Assembly (NCBI RefSeq): GCF_011745145.1
Contig: NZ_CP050191.1
Span: 5,068,325-5,132,324, forward strand
Origin: Mycobacterium sp. DL440
GTDB lineage: Bacteria > Actinomycetota > Actinomycetes > Mycobacteriales > Mycobacteriaceae
Length of the DNA: 64,000 nt
Direction: 5' to 3'
The notes under the pieces were generated by a model that searched no databases, was not told the DNA's origin, and worked only from the letters and a program-made list of their open reading frames with translations. Shown piece after piece: positions 1-10,060 of this stretch. Each line of letters opens with the position of its first letter. The first letter of the stretch is position 1. The translations under genes and the position numbers were made by a program.

Positions 1-106
1 GCGACAGTCCGGCGTGCTCATCGGCCATCAGGAAGGCCTGCTGCACGAGCCCGGAGTCCTCGACGGTAGTGCCGGCCATATCGAACACGACCAGTTGGAC
101 TGTCAT
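1..106 (-). CDS. HAD-family phosphonatase-like hydrolase, N-terminal 35 residues only
   Basis: Only the first 35 codons are in the window; the rest lies to the left. The protein begins MTVQLVVFDMAGTTV, the HAD motif I with the nucleophilic Asp at residue 9, in the form typical of PhnX-like phosphonatases, which cleave the C-P bond of phosphonoacetaldehyde-type substrates. The next gene upstream on the same strand is a FAD oxidoreductase of the kind usually found with this hydrolase, and only 38 bases separate them, so they should share a transcript. A purine-rich ribosome site (AAGGAGAAAA) precedes the ATG. PhnX-like is inferred from motif and context; the full protein is needed to separate it from other HAD phosphatases. 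Confidence 0.75.
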   Translation of the reverse strand, partial: MTVQLVVFDMAGTTVEDSGLVQQAFLMADEHAGLS

Positions 107-144
107 CAGTTTTCTCCTTGAGTTGGTTGGTTCGACAACTGAAT

Positions 145-1287
145 TCATGCAGTGACGGGGACGTCGTGGTCGCTCAGCGCGCGCTCGACGCTTTCTTCGG
201 CCAGCCCCATCGAGGTGGTCATACCGATTCCGGTGGTCACCGTGAGCAGATGCACGCCCGGCACCGGCTCCTCGATGAGGAACTCCTTGTCGGGAGCGGA
301 CGAGTAGACGCCCTGCCAGCGTTCGGTCACGGTCACCGGGACCCCGAACAGCGCCTCAGCCTCATCGATCAGTGCGGCGAATCCGCGTTCGGACTGGAAT
401 GGTGAGGCCGAGGTCTCCCTGGCATGGGTGTCGCCGATGAGCACCGTCCCGTCGGGCTGCGGGGTGTACATCTGATGGAGGTCGAGTTCGGCGTATTCCG
501 GGTATTGCTGGTGAAGTCGTTGCAGCACAGAAGGCTTGGCCGCCAAGCCGTCGAATCCGGAGTATCGGACCAGGGACCAGCCGGTGAACAGGGGTGCCGG
601 CAATGCGAACGGCAAGGGCAGTCGGGCACGCAACATGTGCAGCTGACAACGTTGCAGGCCGTCACGGTCCGCATACTCCGGGAACAGCCGGTCCACGTCG
701 TAGTTGACCGCCACGAAGATGTGCTCACCGACCACGTCGCCGCGTGACGTCTGCACCGTCCCTGGCCCGAATCCGGTTGCGGCAGTGCGCCAGTAGAAGT
801 CTGCTCCGGCGCCCTGTAGCCAGTTGGCGATCGTCGGCGCCGCGGTTCTGGGATCGACCTGTAGGTCGTTGAGCATGTGCATGCCGCCGGTGACGCCCTC
901 GCCGCGGATCGGCAAGCGCTCGAGGACTCGGCGGCGGTCGAGCACCTGCACTTCGTCCGGTCCGCGCAGTGCGGCGAACTCCTCCATGAGGGCCAGCTCG
1001 TCGTCGTGCCGGGCGACGCACAGCGTGCCGGGTTCGGCGGCCCAGAACCCGGCGCTGCGGGCCAGATTGAGCCAGTGCTGCCGGCCGGCGCGGGCGTATC
1101 GCAGGGCCTGACCTGCCTGGGCGGTGATGCAGGCGTGTCCGAAGTTCTGTACCGAGGCACCGGTGACTCGGTCTGCCTGTTCAATCACCGCGACGGACAG
1201 GCCACGGTTCACTGCGTGATACGCGTGGGCCAGCCCGACTATGCCCGCTCCGACCACTACGACGTCGTAGCGCTTGTGGTTTCGCAT
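145..1287 (-). CDS. FAD-dependent oxidoreductase of the DAO/GlyA-oxidase fold (phosphonate-operon type)
   Basis: This 380-residue protein opens with a Rossmann dinucleotide site (GAGIVG, residues 13-18) followed by the beta2 acidic end of VAVIEQ, the hallmark of D-amino-acid-oxidase-like flavoproteins. The C-terminal end (GIGMTTSMGLAEE) fits the second FAD-contact strand of the fold. Length and the neighbouring PhnX-like hydrolase match the TIGR03364 group. From memory, members of that group oxidise the C-N bond of (N-methyl) aminoethylphosphonates to give phosphonoacetaldehyde, which the hydrolase next door would then cleave. That pathway role is inferred; oxidation of another small amine or amino acid is possible. 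It is the first gene of its operon, divergent from the acyl-CoA dehydrogenase genes. Confidence 0.8.
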   Translation of the reverse strand: MRNHKRYDVVVVGAGIVGLAHAYHAVNRGLSVAVIEQADRVTGASVQNFGHACITAQAGQALRYARAGRQHWLNLARSAGFWAAEPGTLCVARHDDELALMEEFAALRGPDEVQVLDRRRVLERLPIRGEGVTGGMHMLNDLQVDPRTAAPTIANWLQGAGADFYWRTAATGFGPGTVQTSRGDVVGEHIFVAVNYDVDRLFPEYADRDGLQRCQLHMLRARLPLPFALPAPLFTGWSLVRYSGFDGLAAKPSVLQRLHQQYPEYAELDLHQMYTPQPDGTVLIGDTHARETSASPFQSERGFAALIDEAEALFGVPVTVTERWQGVYSSAPDKEFLIEEPVPGVHLLTVTTGIGMTTSMGLAEESVERALSDHDVPVTA

Positions 1288-1322
1288 GCCTCACAGCGTG
1301 GCCTCTGTCACACTTAGTTGTC

Positions 1323-1355
1323 AATACATGTTTCGTTAAATCGGCACTAATACAT
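1323..1355. repeat. Direct repeat AATACAT, two copies 26 bases apart
   Basis: AATACAT occurs at 1323-1329 and 1349-1355 in the A+T-rich centre of the divergent spacer between the flavoprotein gene and the acyl-CoA dehydrogenase genes. The spacing is about two and a half helical turns. It may be a regulator site; nothing else supports this. Confidence 0.35.
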
Positions 1356-1398
1356 ATAGGACAGTGGGACCAGAGGGTTTCGCTCCTCCGAACTCGCC

Positions 1399-1414
1399 AA
1401 CCAACCGGATGGTT
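1399..1414. promoter_or_regulatory. Near-perfect 16-base palindrome, probable TetR-type operator
   Basis: The left half AACCAACC faces GGATGGTT, which matches the reverse complement in 7 of 8 positions. The site lies 37 bases before the start of the acyl-CoA dehydrogenase operon. This shape is common among TetR-family operators controlling lipid genes; which regulator binds is unknown, and no TetR gene is adjacent. Confidence 0.5.
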
Positions 1415-1450
1415 TACTGTGCAGTCAGATCCACCGACAGGGAGACGGTC

Positions 1451-2608
1451 ATGCAACTGGCGCTCACACCGGAGGAAGCAGCTTTCCGCGATGAGCTGCG
1501 CACCTTCTATAGGACGAAGATCCCCGCCGAGCTTCGCGAACAGAATCGGCTTGGGTTACCCCTCGGCAAAGAGGGCATCGTCACTGCGCACAAGATCCTG
1601 CACGAGCACGGGCTGGCGGTCCCCAACTGGCCCGTCGAGTGGGGCGGCAAGGACTGGACCCCCAACCAGCATCAGATCTGGCTCGACGAGATGCAGTTGG
1701 CCAGCGTCCCCGAGCCGCTGACCTTCAACGCCAGGATGGTCGGCCCGGTGATCGCCGAGTTCGGCTCGCAGGAGGTCAAGGAGCGCTTCCTGCCGCCGAC
1801 CGCCGCACTCGACATCTGGTGGTGCCAGGGCTTCTCCGAGCCCGAGGCCGGCTCCGACCTGGCCTCCCTGCGCACCACCGCGATCCGCGACGGGGACACC
1901 TACGTCGTCAACGGCCAGAAGACGTGGACGACGCTCGGCCAGCACGCGGACTGGATCTTCTGCCTGGTCCGCACCGACCCGCAGGCCCCCAAGAAGCAGG
2001 CCGGCATCTCGTTCCTGCTCTTCGAAATGGACACCCCCGGCGTCACGCTGCGTCCGATCAAGCTGATCGACGGCAGCTACGAGGTCAACGAGGTGTTCTT
2101 CGAAGACGTCCGGGTGCCCGCCAACCAACTCGTCGGCGAGGAGAACCAGGGCTGGACCTACGCCAAGTTCCTGCTCGGCAACGAGCGGACCGGCATCGCC
2201 CAGGTGGCCCGGACCAAGGTTCGCCTCGCCGAGGTGAAGGAACGCGCCGCGGCCAATGGCCTGCTGGCCGATCCGCTGTTCGCCGCGCGCCTGGCCGAGG
2301 CCGAAAACGACGTGCTGGCACTGGAGGTCACCCAGATGCGGGTCACCTCGGATTCCGCCGACGGCAAGCCCAGCCCGGCATCCTCGGTGCTCAAGCTGCG
2401 CGGTAGCCAGCTGCAGCAGACCGCCACCGAGCTGCTCGTCGAGGTGGCCGGTGCCGACGCGCTGCCCTACGAAGCCGGCGACATCGCCTCACCTGAATGG
2501 GCCCAGCACGCCGCCCCGCACTACCTCAACTACCGCAAGACGTCGATCTACGGCGGTAGCAACGAGGTGCAGCGCACCATCATCTCGTCCACCATTCTCG
2601 GATTGTGA
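1451..2608 (+). CDS. Acyl-CoA dehydrogenase, FAD-binding/catalytic subunit (FadE family)
   Basis: This 385-residue protein has the full acyl-CoA dehydrogenase layout: an N-terminal helical domain, the FAD-contact signature SEPEAGSDLA (129-138) followed by NGQKTWTT, and the C-terminal helical domain ending YGGSNEVQRTII. The usual C-terminal catalytic Glu is Gly here (YGGS), but Glu245 in NERTGIA sits where isovaleryl-CoA-type enzymes carry their base, so this is probably the active subunit. The ATG at 1451 is preceded by GGGAG; an upstream in-frame extension has no ribosome site. The next gene begins 8 bases after the stop and encodes a second dehydrogenase lacking these motifs, suggesting an alpha2beta2 enzyme like the ChsE1-ChsE2 type. 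The substrate cannot be read from sequence. Confidence 0.9.
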   Translation: MQLALTPEEAAFRDELRTFYRTKIPAELREQNRLGLPLGKEGIVTAHKILHEHGLAVPNWPVEWGGKDWTPNQHQIWLDEMQLASVPEPLTFNARMVGPVIAEFGSQEVKERFLPPTAALDIWWCQGFSEPEAGSDLASLRTTAIRDGDTYVVNGQKTWTTLGQHADWIFCLVRTDPQAPKKQAGISFLLFEMDTPGVTLRPIKLIDGSYEVNEVFFEDVRVPANQLVGEENQGWTYAKFLLGNERTGIAQVARTKVRLAEVKERAAANGLLADPLFAARLAEAENDVLALEVTQMRVTSDSADGKPSPASSVLKLRGSQLQQTATELLVEVAGADALPYEAGDIASPEWAQHAAPHYLNYRKTSIYGGSNEVQRTIISSTILGL

Positions 2609-2616
2609 GTTGAGCC

Positions 2617-3717
2617 ATGGACTTTCAGCTGACCGACGAACAGACCCTGCTGGCCGACACCACCCGTGACCTGCTGTCGGGTTACGACACCGAGAAGCGC
2701 AACAAGGTGGTGGAGTCCGAGCCCGGATTCGACCGTCAGGTTTGGGGACAACTCGCCGAGATCGGCGTCCTGGGACTGGGTTTCGATGAGGACTCCGGTG
2801 GCCAGATCGAGATCATGTTGGTGCTCAACGAGATCGGGCGCCGATTGGCACCCGAGCCGGTACTGCACGGCGCGATCGGTCCCGGCGCGATCATCGCCGA
2901 GGTGGGCACCGACGCCCAGCGTGCCCTTCTCGACGAAGTCGCCTCCGGCGAGCGGATTCTGGCCTTCGCCCACTCCGAACCGGGTGTGCGCGGATCGGCC
3001 GACGTGACGACCGCCGCGACGCGCAGCGGGGACGGGTGGACGCTGAGCGGCACCAAGAACCCGGTGCTGGCCGGCGACGTCGCCGACACGCTGATCGTGA
3101 CGGCCGCCCTACCCGATGGTGGTACCGGGTTGTTCCTCGTCGACGCCGCGAACGTCACCCGCACGGGTTACCGCACCTTCGACGGCCAGCGTGGCGCCCA
3201 GATCGACCTGGCTTCCACTCCGGCCGAACCGCTCGGCGAAGCCGCCGACGCCGCGGACGCGATCGGCAATGCCCTGGTCCGGATCTCTGCGGGCTTGTGC
3301 GCCGAGGCGGTCGGGGTGATGGACGAGTCGCTGCGCCTGACCACCGATTACCTCAAGCAGCGCAAGCAGTTCGGGGTCACGCTCAGCAAGTTCCAGACCC
3401 TGACCCAGCGGGCCGCCGACATGTACATGTCACTCGAGCTGGCGCGGAGCATGGGCACTTACGCCGCGATGTCCATCGCCGACGGCGATCTCGACCCGGT
3501 GATCGCGGCGCGGGCCAAACTGCAGATCGGCCGCTCGGGACGGCACATCTCGCAGGAGTCGATCCAACTGCACGGCGGTATCGGTGTCACCGCGGAGTAC
3601 CCGATCGGGCACTACGCCGCCCGACTGACCGCGATCGAGCACACGCTGGGCTCGTCCGCCGATCAGCTACGGACGCTGGTCGGTCAGCTCGACAGTTACG
3701 AGATCGCCACCCTCTGA
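2617..3717 (+). CDS. Acyl-CoA dehydrogenase, partner subunit (FadE family)
   Basis: This 366-residue acyl-CoA dehydrogenase homologue keeps the family end (QLHGGIGVTAEYPIGHY) and the arginine-rich FAD-phosphate region (YLKQRKQFG), but it lacks the SEPxAGSD signature and has RISAGLCAE where the catalytic Glu would be. It is therefore probably the non-catalytic half of a heteromer with the preceding gene. It starts 8 bases after that gene's stop and the two must be co-translated. A hairpin 15 bases after the stop likely ends the transcript before the convergent mak gene. Family assignment is firm; complex formation is inferred from known mycobacterial pairs. Confidence 0.88.
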   Translation: MDFQLTDEQTLLADTTRDLLSGYDTEKRNKVVESEPGFDRQVWGQLAEIGVLGLGFDEDSGGQIEIMLVLNEIGRRLAPEPVLHGAIGPGAIIAEVGTDAQRALLDEVASGERILAFAHSEPGVRGSADVTTAATRSGDGWTLSGTKNPVLAGDVADTLIVTAALPDGGTGLFLVDAANVTRTGYRTFDGQRGAQIDLASTPAEPLGEAADAADAIGNALVRISAGLCAEAVGVMDESLRLTTDYLKQRKQFGVTLSKFQTLTQRAADMYMSLELARSMGTYAAMSIADGDLDPVIAARAKLQIGRSGRHISQESIQLHGGIGVTAEYPIGHYAARLTAIEHTLGSSADQLRTLVGQLDSYEIATL

Positions 3718-3731
3718 AGCCAGTTCTGATG

Positions 3732-3762
3732 GGGCCTCGTCCGGTACACCCGGTCGGGGCCC
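3732..3762. terminator. Hairpin between convergent fadE-type gene and mak
   Basis: GGGCCTCGTCCGG pairs with CCGGTCGGGGCCC (two mismatches, one of them a possible G-U) around a short loop. It lies in the 74-base spacer of two convergent genes and could stop transcription in either direction. No strong U tract follows, which is usual in mycobacteria. Confidence 0.6.
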
Positions 3763-3791
3763 TTTCGGAATCGCCATGGCGACGAGGCGGC

Positions 3792-5110
3792 TCAGCCGAT
3801 CAGGCGAGTCACCGAGCCCAGCGGAACAGGCAGCCAACTCGGCCGGAACCGGGCCTCATAGGCGGCCTCGTACACCGCCTTGTCCAGCTCGTACGCCGCC
3901 AACAACGCAGCGTGCTCGCGCGGATCCGCGCCGGCCACCGCGGCATAACCATCGCAGAACGCCGTGCTGTTGCGGTCGGCCCACTCCCGGGCCCGGGCAG
4001 CCAACTGCCGGGCCCGGTCATCGTCGATGGCCAAGCCCACCAGGCGGGCATACGCCGCGTAGTCGAATGACCTCAACATGCCCGCGACGTCCCGCAGCGG
4101 GGAGTCGGGGCTGCGCCTCAGCTGCAACGGCTGGCCGGGCTCACCCTCGAAGTCGATCAGCAGCCAGTGCTCCGGGGTGCGCAGCACCTGCCCGAGATGC
4201 AGGTCGCCGTGCACCCGTTGCACACTCACCTGCTCATCTGCCAGCTTGCGGTAGCGGTCCTCGATCAATGAGACAAGCTCGCGCAGTTCGGGTACCGCCT
4301 CTGCGGCGGTGGTCAGCCGCGCGGACATGAGCTCGGCCGGGAATGGCACCGTCTCGGTGCCGAGCTGCTCGGCCAGACAGGCGTGCACCGAGGCCACGGC
4401 CTCCCCCAGCCGGTACGACTCGGCGGCGAAGTCGCCGCCCACCTCGTCGGCATACAGGTCGCCCTCGGCGAACAGGTCACGGGTGCTGGCGTTGGCCATA
4501 TCCCAGCCCTCGGCGGAATTGTCGGCGAACTCGGTCACCATCCCCAACGCGAAAGACTCACCGTCCCAGTCGATATCCATCGATCCAAGCAACCTGGCCA
4601 CGTGCGGGTTGCCGGCCCGAGCCAGCACCCGGTTGAGTTCGATGTCGGGGTTGGCACCCGGGGTGATCCGGCGGAACACCTTGAGCACGGCGTCCTGCCC
4701 GAACACCACGCTGGTGTTGCTCTGCTCGGCTGTCGACACCCGCGGCAGCGCCTCCAGTGGCAGGGTGACGTCCGGCTCCTTGCTGCACCTCAGCACGCCC
4801 ACCGTGGCCGAGCGGTCGACCATCTCCAGCAGGTACCGCGCGGCGTCCTGGTCATAGAGGGCGTCGTAGCCGGTCCGCCCGGCGTCGCTGCCGATCGTGG
4901 CCACGGAGCTGTACTCCTCGATCGGGTCGGCATCCCACTTCACCAGCACCTGGTAGCGCTCGGCGGTTCCGTCGACGTAGGACACCCGCAGCAGCGTCAG
5001 GTCGAGATCCTTGTTCAACTCAAGCACCAGACCTGGTGTGGCGGCTGCCAACTCACGGCCGCGGCCGGCGTACCACCGCTGCTGACTCAGCCAGTCACCG
5101 AATTCGAGGC

Positions 5111-5114
<4 letters not shown>
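3792..5114 (-). CDS. mak: Maltokinase
   Basis: This cytosolic enzyme phosphorylates maltose with ATP to maltose 1-phosphate, the precursor GlgE uses for alpha-1,4-glucan. The 440-residue protein begins with the mycobacterial Mak N-terminal cap ([15 protein letters not shown]) and has the aminoglycoside-phosphotransferase-like kinase core: HGDLHLGQ at 302-309 is the catalytic loop and IDFEGE at 320-325 carries the metal-binding Asp (D321). Length is close to the 455 residues of M. tuberculosis Mak. Its ATG overlaps the treS stop codon by four bases (ATGA), so the two enzymes are translationally coupled, which fits a TreS-Mak complex that channels maltose. Identification is very secure. Confidence 0.97.
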
Positions 5115-6859
<1,745 letters not shown>

Positions 6860-6974
6860 CAGCTTCCCAACGTACCCACTTCGTCCGTCCTCGACACCTG
6901 CGCGCAACCTCGCACGGAGCGCGGCGATCCGAAATGATCTTGCAGCAACGTGATTCGCCACTGCGCGCGTGTTT

Positions 6975-7027
6975 GCGGAAAAACTAACGGTTGAATAAGA
7001 GACAGCAACGGGTTACGTTTTTCCCGC
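6975..7027. repeat. Imperfect dyad with GGAAAAAC / GTTTTTCC arms in the treS divergent spacer
   Basis: GCGGAAAAAC at 6975-6984 faces GTTTTTCCCGC at 7017-7027 with one bulged base; inside them GGTTG and CAACG form a second, inner pair. It sits between treS (leftward) and an HTH-protein gene (rightward). It could be an operator, or a leader structure of the rightward gene, whose start is 60 bases further on. Confidence 0.4.
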
Positions 7028-7086
7028 ATTTGATCTCCTCGTCGGCTATGGGCCGGCGAGCACAAACTTTCGACGAGGGATGGCCT

Positions 7087-7545
7087 GTGGGTGAGTCGGC
7101 ACCTAATGACGGTGAAGCACCAGTAATCGTTGGACTTTCTGATGCAGCGATGCACATGTACATGGCCGCGATCGACGCGCTGCCGCCGGTCGGCGACCCG
7201 GAGTACGCCGACCGCGCCGCAGTCGTCCTCAGCGGTCTGCGCAAGCTGCAGACGTCGCTGTCGGAGGCGGCGGGACGCAGTCGCGTCACCCCGTCGGTCA
7301 TCGTGGCGCTCAGCGGTGTGCGGCACCGCTACGACGAGTTGATGACGACCGCGTCCGAGGGCCCCGCCGCCACGCTCGGTCAGCGTCTCTACGTTGCGCG
7401 CGGCAACGCGAAGCTGTCCACCGAGGAAGCGGCCAACGGCGTCGGCCTGCGTAAGGACCTGATCGAGGCCGTCGAGGCCGAGGAGCCCGCGACCGAAGCC
7501 GAGACCGCTCAGATCAAGGATCTGATCGCCGCACTCGGCGGCTGA
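7087..7545 (+). CDS. Conserved hypothetical protein with C-terminal XRE-like helix-turn-helix
   Basis: This 152-residue soluble protein has two parts: a helical N-terminal region (LSDAAMHMYMAAIDALPPVG and following) and, from about residue 100, a segment reading LGQRLYVARGNAKLSTEEAA then a turn and LRKDLIEAVEAEE, which has the spacing of a Cro/cI helix-turn-helix. A DNA-binding or protein-contact role is plausible but untested. The GTG at 7087 is chosen because GAGGGA ends six bases before it; an ATG at 7048 is in frame but has no ribosome site. The gene is divergent from treS and followed by a separate promoter, so it appears to stand alone. I do not recognise a named homologue. Confidence 0.75.
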   Translation: MGESAPNDGEAPVIVGLSDAAMHMYMAAIDALPPVGDPEYADRAAVVLSGLRKLQTSLSEAAGRSRVTPSVIVALSGVRHRYDELMTTASEGPAATLGQRLYVARGNAKLSTEEAANGVGLRKDLIEAVEAEEPATEAETAQIKDLIAALGG

Positions 7546-7565
7546 TCCACCCGACGCACGAACGG

Positions 7566-7571
7566 TAGGGT
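7566..7571 (+). promoter_or_regulatory. -10 box TAGGGT of a leaderless transcript
   Basis: TAGGGT ends six bases before the GTG at 7578, so the predicted transcription start coincides with the start codon of the HugZ-like gene. No ribosome-binding site is visible, which agrees with a leaderless mRNA. Confidence 0.6.
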
Positions 7572-7577
7572 CGCTGC

Positions 7578-8375
7578 GTGACGAGAGATCATGGCGACCC
7601 CGGTGATGCCCCCTCGGTTCCTCCCCCACTGACGGAGGTTGTCGAGGGGGCACGTCCGTCTGCGGCCGAGGAAGCCCGCACCGTCGCCGCGTCGACCAAC
7701 GCAGGCACGCTGGCCTCGCTCACCGCCGACGGCGACCCGTGGGCGTCCTTCGTCACCTACGGGCTCTTGGCCGGCGCACCGGTGCTCTGTGTGTCGAACA
7801 TGGCCGAGCACGGCCGCAACCTTGCCGGCGACCCCCGGGCCAGCATCTCCGTCGTCGCCCCCGACACCGGGTCAGATCCGTTGGCCGGCAGCCGCATCAC
7901 CCTGGCCGGGATCGCCGAGCGGCCCACCGGCGACGAGCTCGTCGCGGCCCGCCAGGCCCACCTGGACGCGGTGGCCGCCGCCCGCTACTACATCGATTTC
8001 AGCGACTTCTCGCTCTGGGTGCTTCGCGTACGACGCGCGCGCTGGGTCGGCGGGTACGGCCGGATGGACTCGACCAGCGGCGAGGCCTATGCCGCCGCCC
8101 AACCCGACCCCGTCGCACCGCACGCTGCCGGTGCGATCGAGCATCTCAACGCCGACCATGCCGACTCGCTGGCCGAGATGGCCCGCGCCCTCGGGGGCTA
8201 TCCCGACGCAGAAGCGGCGGTGTGCAGCGGCGCAGACCGCTATGGCCTGGATCTGCGCGTCACCACCGCGCGCGGGATCGCCTACACCCGCGTCGGCTAC
8301 GCCGTACCGATCAGCTCGTACGGCGAGTTGCGGGCAGCCACCGTCGAGTTGACTCAGCGCGCCAGGCAGGGCTGA
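7578..8375 (+). CDS. HugZ-type pyridoxamine-phosphate-oxidase-fold protein with DUF2470 domain
   Basis: This 265-residue cytosolic protein has an N-terminal split-barrel domain of the PPOX family (AGTLASLTADGDPWASFVTY and LCVSNMAEHGRNLAGDPRAS, about residues 40-95) and a C-terminal DUF2470-like helical domain with the characteristic IEHLNADHADSL (about 190-201). That two-domain order is seen in HugZ-like haem-binding or haem-degrading proteins and in actinobacterial homologues of unknown cofactor. Haem or flavin use is therefore possible but cannot be decided here. The GTG start is set by the -10 box at 7566-7571. An independent promoter precedes the next gene, 60 bases away. Confidence 0.8.
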   Translation: MTRDHGDPGDAPSVPPPLTEVVEGARPSAAEEARTVAASTNAGTLASLTADGDPWASFVTYGLLAGAPVLCVSNMAEHGRNLAGDPRASISVVAPDTGSDPLAGSRITLAGIAERPTGDELVAARQAHLDAVAAARYYIDFSDFSLWVLRVRRARWVGGYGRMDSTSGEAYAAAQPDPVAPHAAGAIEHLNADHADSLAEMARALGGYPDAEAAVCSGADRYGLDLRVTTARGIAYTRVGYAVPISSYGELRAATVELTQRARQG

Positions 8376-8422
8376 TCGGCGCACCGCGCCGGCTAGGCCC
8401 GCGACCCCGCCAGGCCGTGCAA

Positions 8423-8428
8423 TACGAT
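8423..8428 (+). promoter_or_regulatory. -10 box TACGAT of a leaderless transcript
   Basis: TACGAT ends seven bases before the ATG at 8436 and no ribosome site lies between, predicting a leaderless mRNA for the phosphoribosyltransferase-like gene. Confidence 0.6.
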
Positions 8429-8435
8429 CGCGGGT

Positions 8436-9005
8436 ATGCCTGAGCGCCCGGAGACCTGGCAAGCCGCCTTCGACCTGATCCGCACCCGCGGCTACGAACA
8501 CCGTGAGGAACCTTTCCGGCTGGCCAGCGGACAGCTGAGCCACGACTACATCGACGGCAAGTTCGCCATCGACACCGGCGAGCGGATGGCCATCGTCAGT
8601 CGCGCGGTCGCCGATCTGGCGGCCGCGAACGGTATCGAGTTCGACGCCGTCGGCGGGTTGACCATGGGCGCCGACCCGCTGGCTCACGGTGTGGCGATGG
8701 TGACCGGCAAAGCCTGGTTCTCGGTGCGCAAGGAACAGAAGTCACGCGGCCGCGAGCAGTGGATCGAAGGCACCCGGCTCTCCCCCGGCACCCGGGTGCT
8801 GCTGGTCGACGACGTGATCAGCACCGGCGGCTCCACCGAGATCGCCTACGAGCGGGTCACTGCCGTCGGCGCCGTCGTCACCGGCGTCATCCCGATGGTC
8901 GACCGCGGCGATGTGGCCACCGGGCGGTTCGCCAAGCGCGGTGTGCCGTTCGCAGCGCTGGTCACCTACCGCGATCTGGGCATCGAGCCGGTCAAGGATG
9001 TCTAG
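8436..9005 (+). CDS. Orotate phosphoribosyltransferase-like protein
   Basis: This 189-residue protein carries the PRPP-binding signature of type I phosphoribosyltransferases, VLLVDDVISTGGS at 121-133, and the orotate-enzyme features FRLASGQLSHDYIDGK (27-42) and SVRKEQKSRG (96-105), the latter with the catalytic-loop Lys residues. It should transfer a phosphoribosyl group to orotate or a related base. Mycobacteria also have a PyrE elsewhere (Rv0382c in M. tuberculosis) that is only distantly similar, so this may be a second enzyme with a different base or a salvage role; the pyrE symbol is withheld. It is monocistronic and convergent with the ABC-importer operon, 14 bases apart. Confidence 0.82.
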   Translation: MPERPETWQAAFDLIRTRGYEHREEPFRLASGQLSHDYIDGKFAIDTGERMAIVSRAVADLAAANGIEFDAVGGLTMGADPLAHGVAMVTGKAWFSVRKEQKSRGREQWIEGTRLSPGTRVLLVDDVISTGGSTEIAYERVTAVGAVVTGVIPMVDRGDVATGRFAKRGVPFAALVTYRDLGIEPVKDV

Positions 9006-9019
9006 GGCCGACGTCTGAG

Positions 9020-10060
9020 CTAGATCACCAGCACCGGCGCCCGCTCCAGCGCGAGGCTGACCACCACGCCGGACTGGAAGGCGCGAGCCCGTGAGCTGGG
9101 CAGCTGCGCGTGGATCAGCGAGCCGTCGGGCAGCGACATGTACACGTGGGACGTCGGGCCGAGGAACGACACGGATTCCACCACCGCCGGCCCGTCCGGA
9201 TCGGCGCGCACCCGGATCGATTCCGGCCGCACCATCGCGGTACCTGCCCCGGAAGTGATCGATCCGGGCAGCGTCGGCAACTCGGCGCCCAGCAGTCTGG
9301 CCCGTCCGCCCGACACCCGCGCGCGCACCTTGTTGTGCAAGCCGACGAATTCGGCGACGAACGGCGTCGACGGGCGGGCGTAGAGCACGGCAGGAGTGGC
9401 GAGCTGCTCGAGTTTGCCGTGACTCATCACCCCGACCCGGTCCGCAACCGCCAGGGCCTCCTCCTGGTCATGGGTGACGAACAACGTCGTGATGCCGACT
9501 TCGAGCTGCACCCGTCGAATCTCGTCACGCAATTGCGAACGCACCTTCGCGTCGAGTGCCGACAGAGGCTCATCGAGCAGCAGCACCCTCGGCTCGATCG
9601 CCAGCGCCCGGGCCAACGCCACTCGCTGCTGCTCACCCCCGGACAGCTCGCTTGCGTACTTGCCCTTGTGCGCTGCCAGGCCCACCAGATCGAGCATGTC
9701 TGCGGCTCGAAACAGCCTGTTCTGCTTGGACTTTCCACGCATCTTCAAACCGAAGGCGACGTTGTCCAACACGGTCAGGTGTGGGAACAGGCTGTAGGCC
9801 TGGAAGACCATGCCCATATCCCGCTTGTTGGCCGGCACAGAGCCGATGTCACGGCCGCCGACGAACACGGTGCCGGAGCTGGCCTCCTCCAGGCCGGCCA
9901 GGATGCGCAGCGCCGTGGTCTTGCCGCAGCCAGAGGGGCCGAGCAGCGCGACCAACTCCCCCGGTTCGATGGACAGGCTCAGCCCGTCGAGTGCGTGGAC
10001 GTTGCCGTAAGTGCGGGTGAGGTCGCGAAGTTCAACGCGCACACCGGCCCCGAGACTCAT
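9020..10060 (-). CDS. ABC importer ATP-binding protein (MalK/PotA-like)
   Basis: This cytosolic ATPase powers the importer encoded by the three genes before it. The 346-residue protein has Walker A GPSGCGKTT (41-49), signature LSGGEQQR (139-146), Walker B VLLLDEP (159-165) and a C-terminal TOBE-type domain from about residue 240 (VRPESIRVRAD), which in importers senses regulation or substrate. Its ATG overlaps the stop of the second permease gene (ATGA). The CUT2/Fbp/PhnT-like subfamily imports iron, polyamines or aminoethylphosphonate. With no binding-site match the substrate remains open. Confidence 0.93.
   Translation of the reverse strand: MSLGAGVRVELRDLTRTYGNVHALDGLSLSIEPGELVALLGPSGCGKTTALRILAGLEEASSGTVFVGGRDIGSVPANKRDMGMVFQAYSLFPHLTVLDNVAFGLKMRGKSKQNRLFRAADMLDLVGLAAHKGKYASELSGGEQQRVALARALAIEPRVLLLDEPLSALDAKVRSQLRDEIRRVQLEVGITTLFVTHDQEEALAVADRVGVMSHGKLEQLATPAVLYARPSTPFVAEFVGLHNKVRARVSGGRARLLGAELPTLPGSITSGAGTAMVRPESIRVRADPDGPAVVESVSFLGPTSHVYMSLPDGSLIHAQLPSSRARAFQSGVVVSLALERAPVLVI

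Noticed and set aside
6860..6961. N-terminal extension of TreS to 6961
   Set aside because: Basic, no family similarity, no ribosome site; the ATG at 6859 has GGGAAG five bases before it.
8436..9005. Assignment as the housekeeping pyrE
   Set aside because: The known mycobacterial PyrE (Rv0382c) differs strongly in sequence; a second, related enzyme is as likely.
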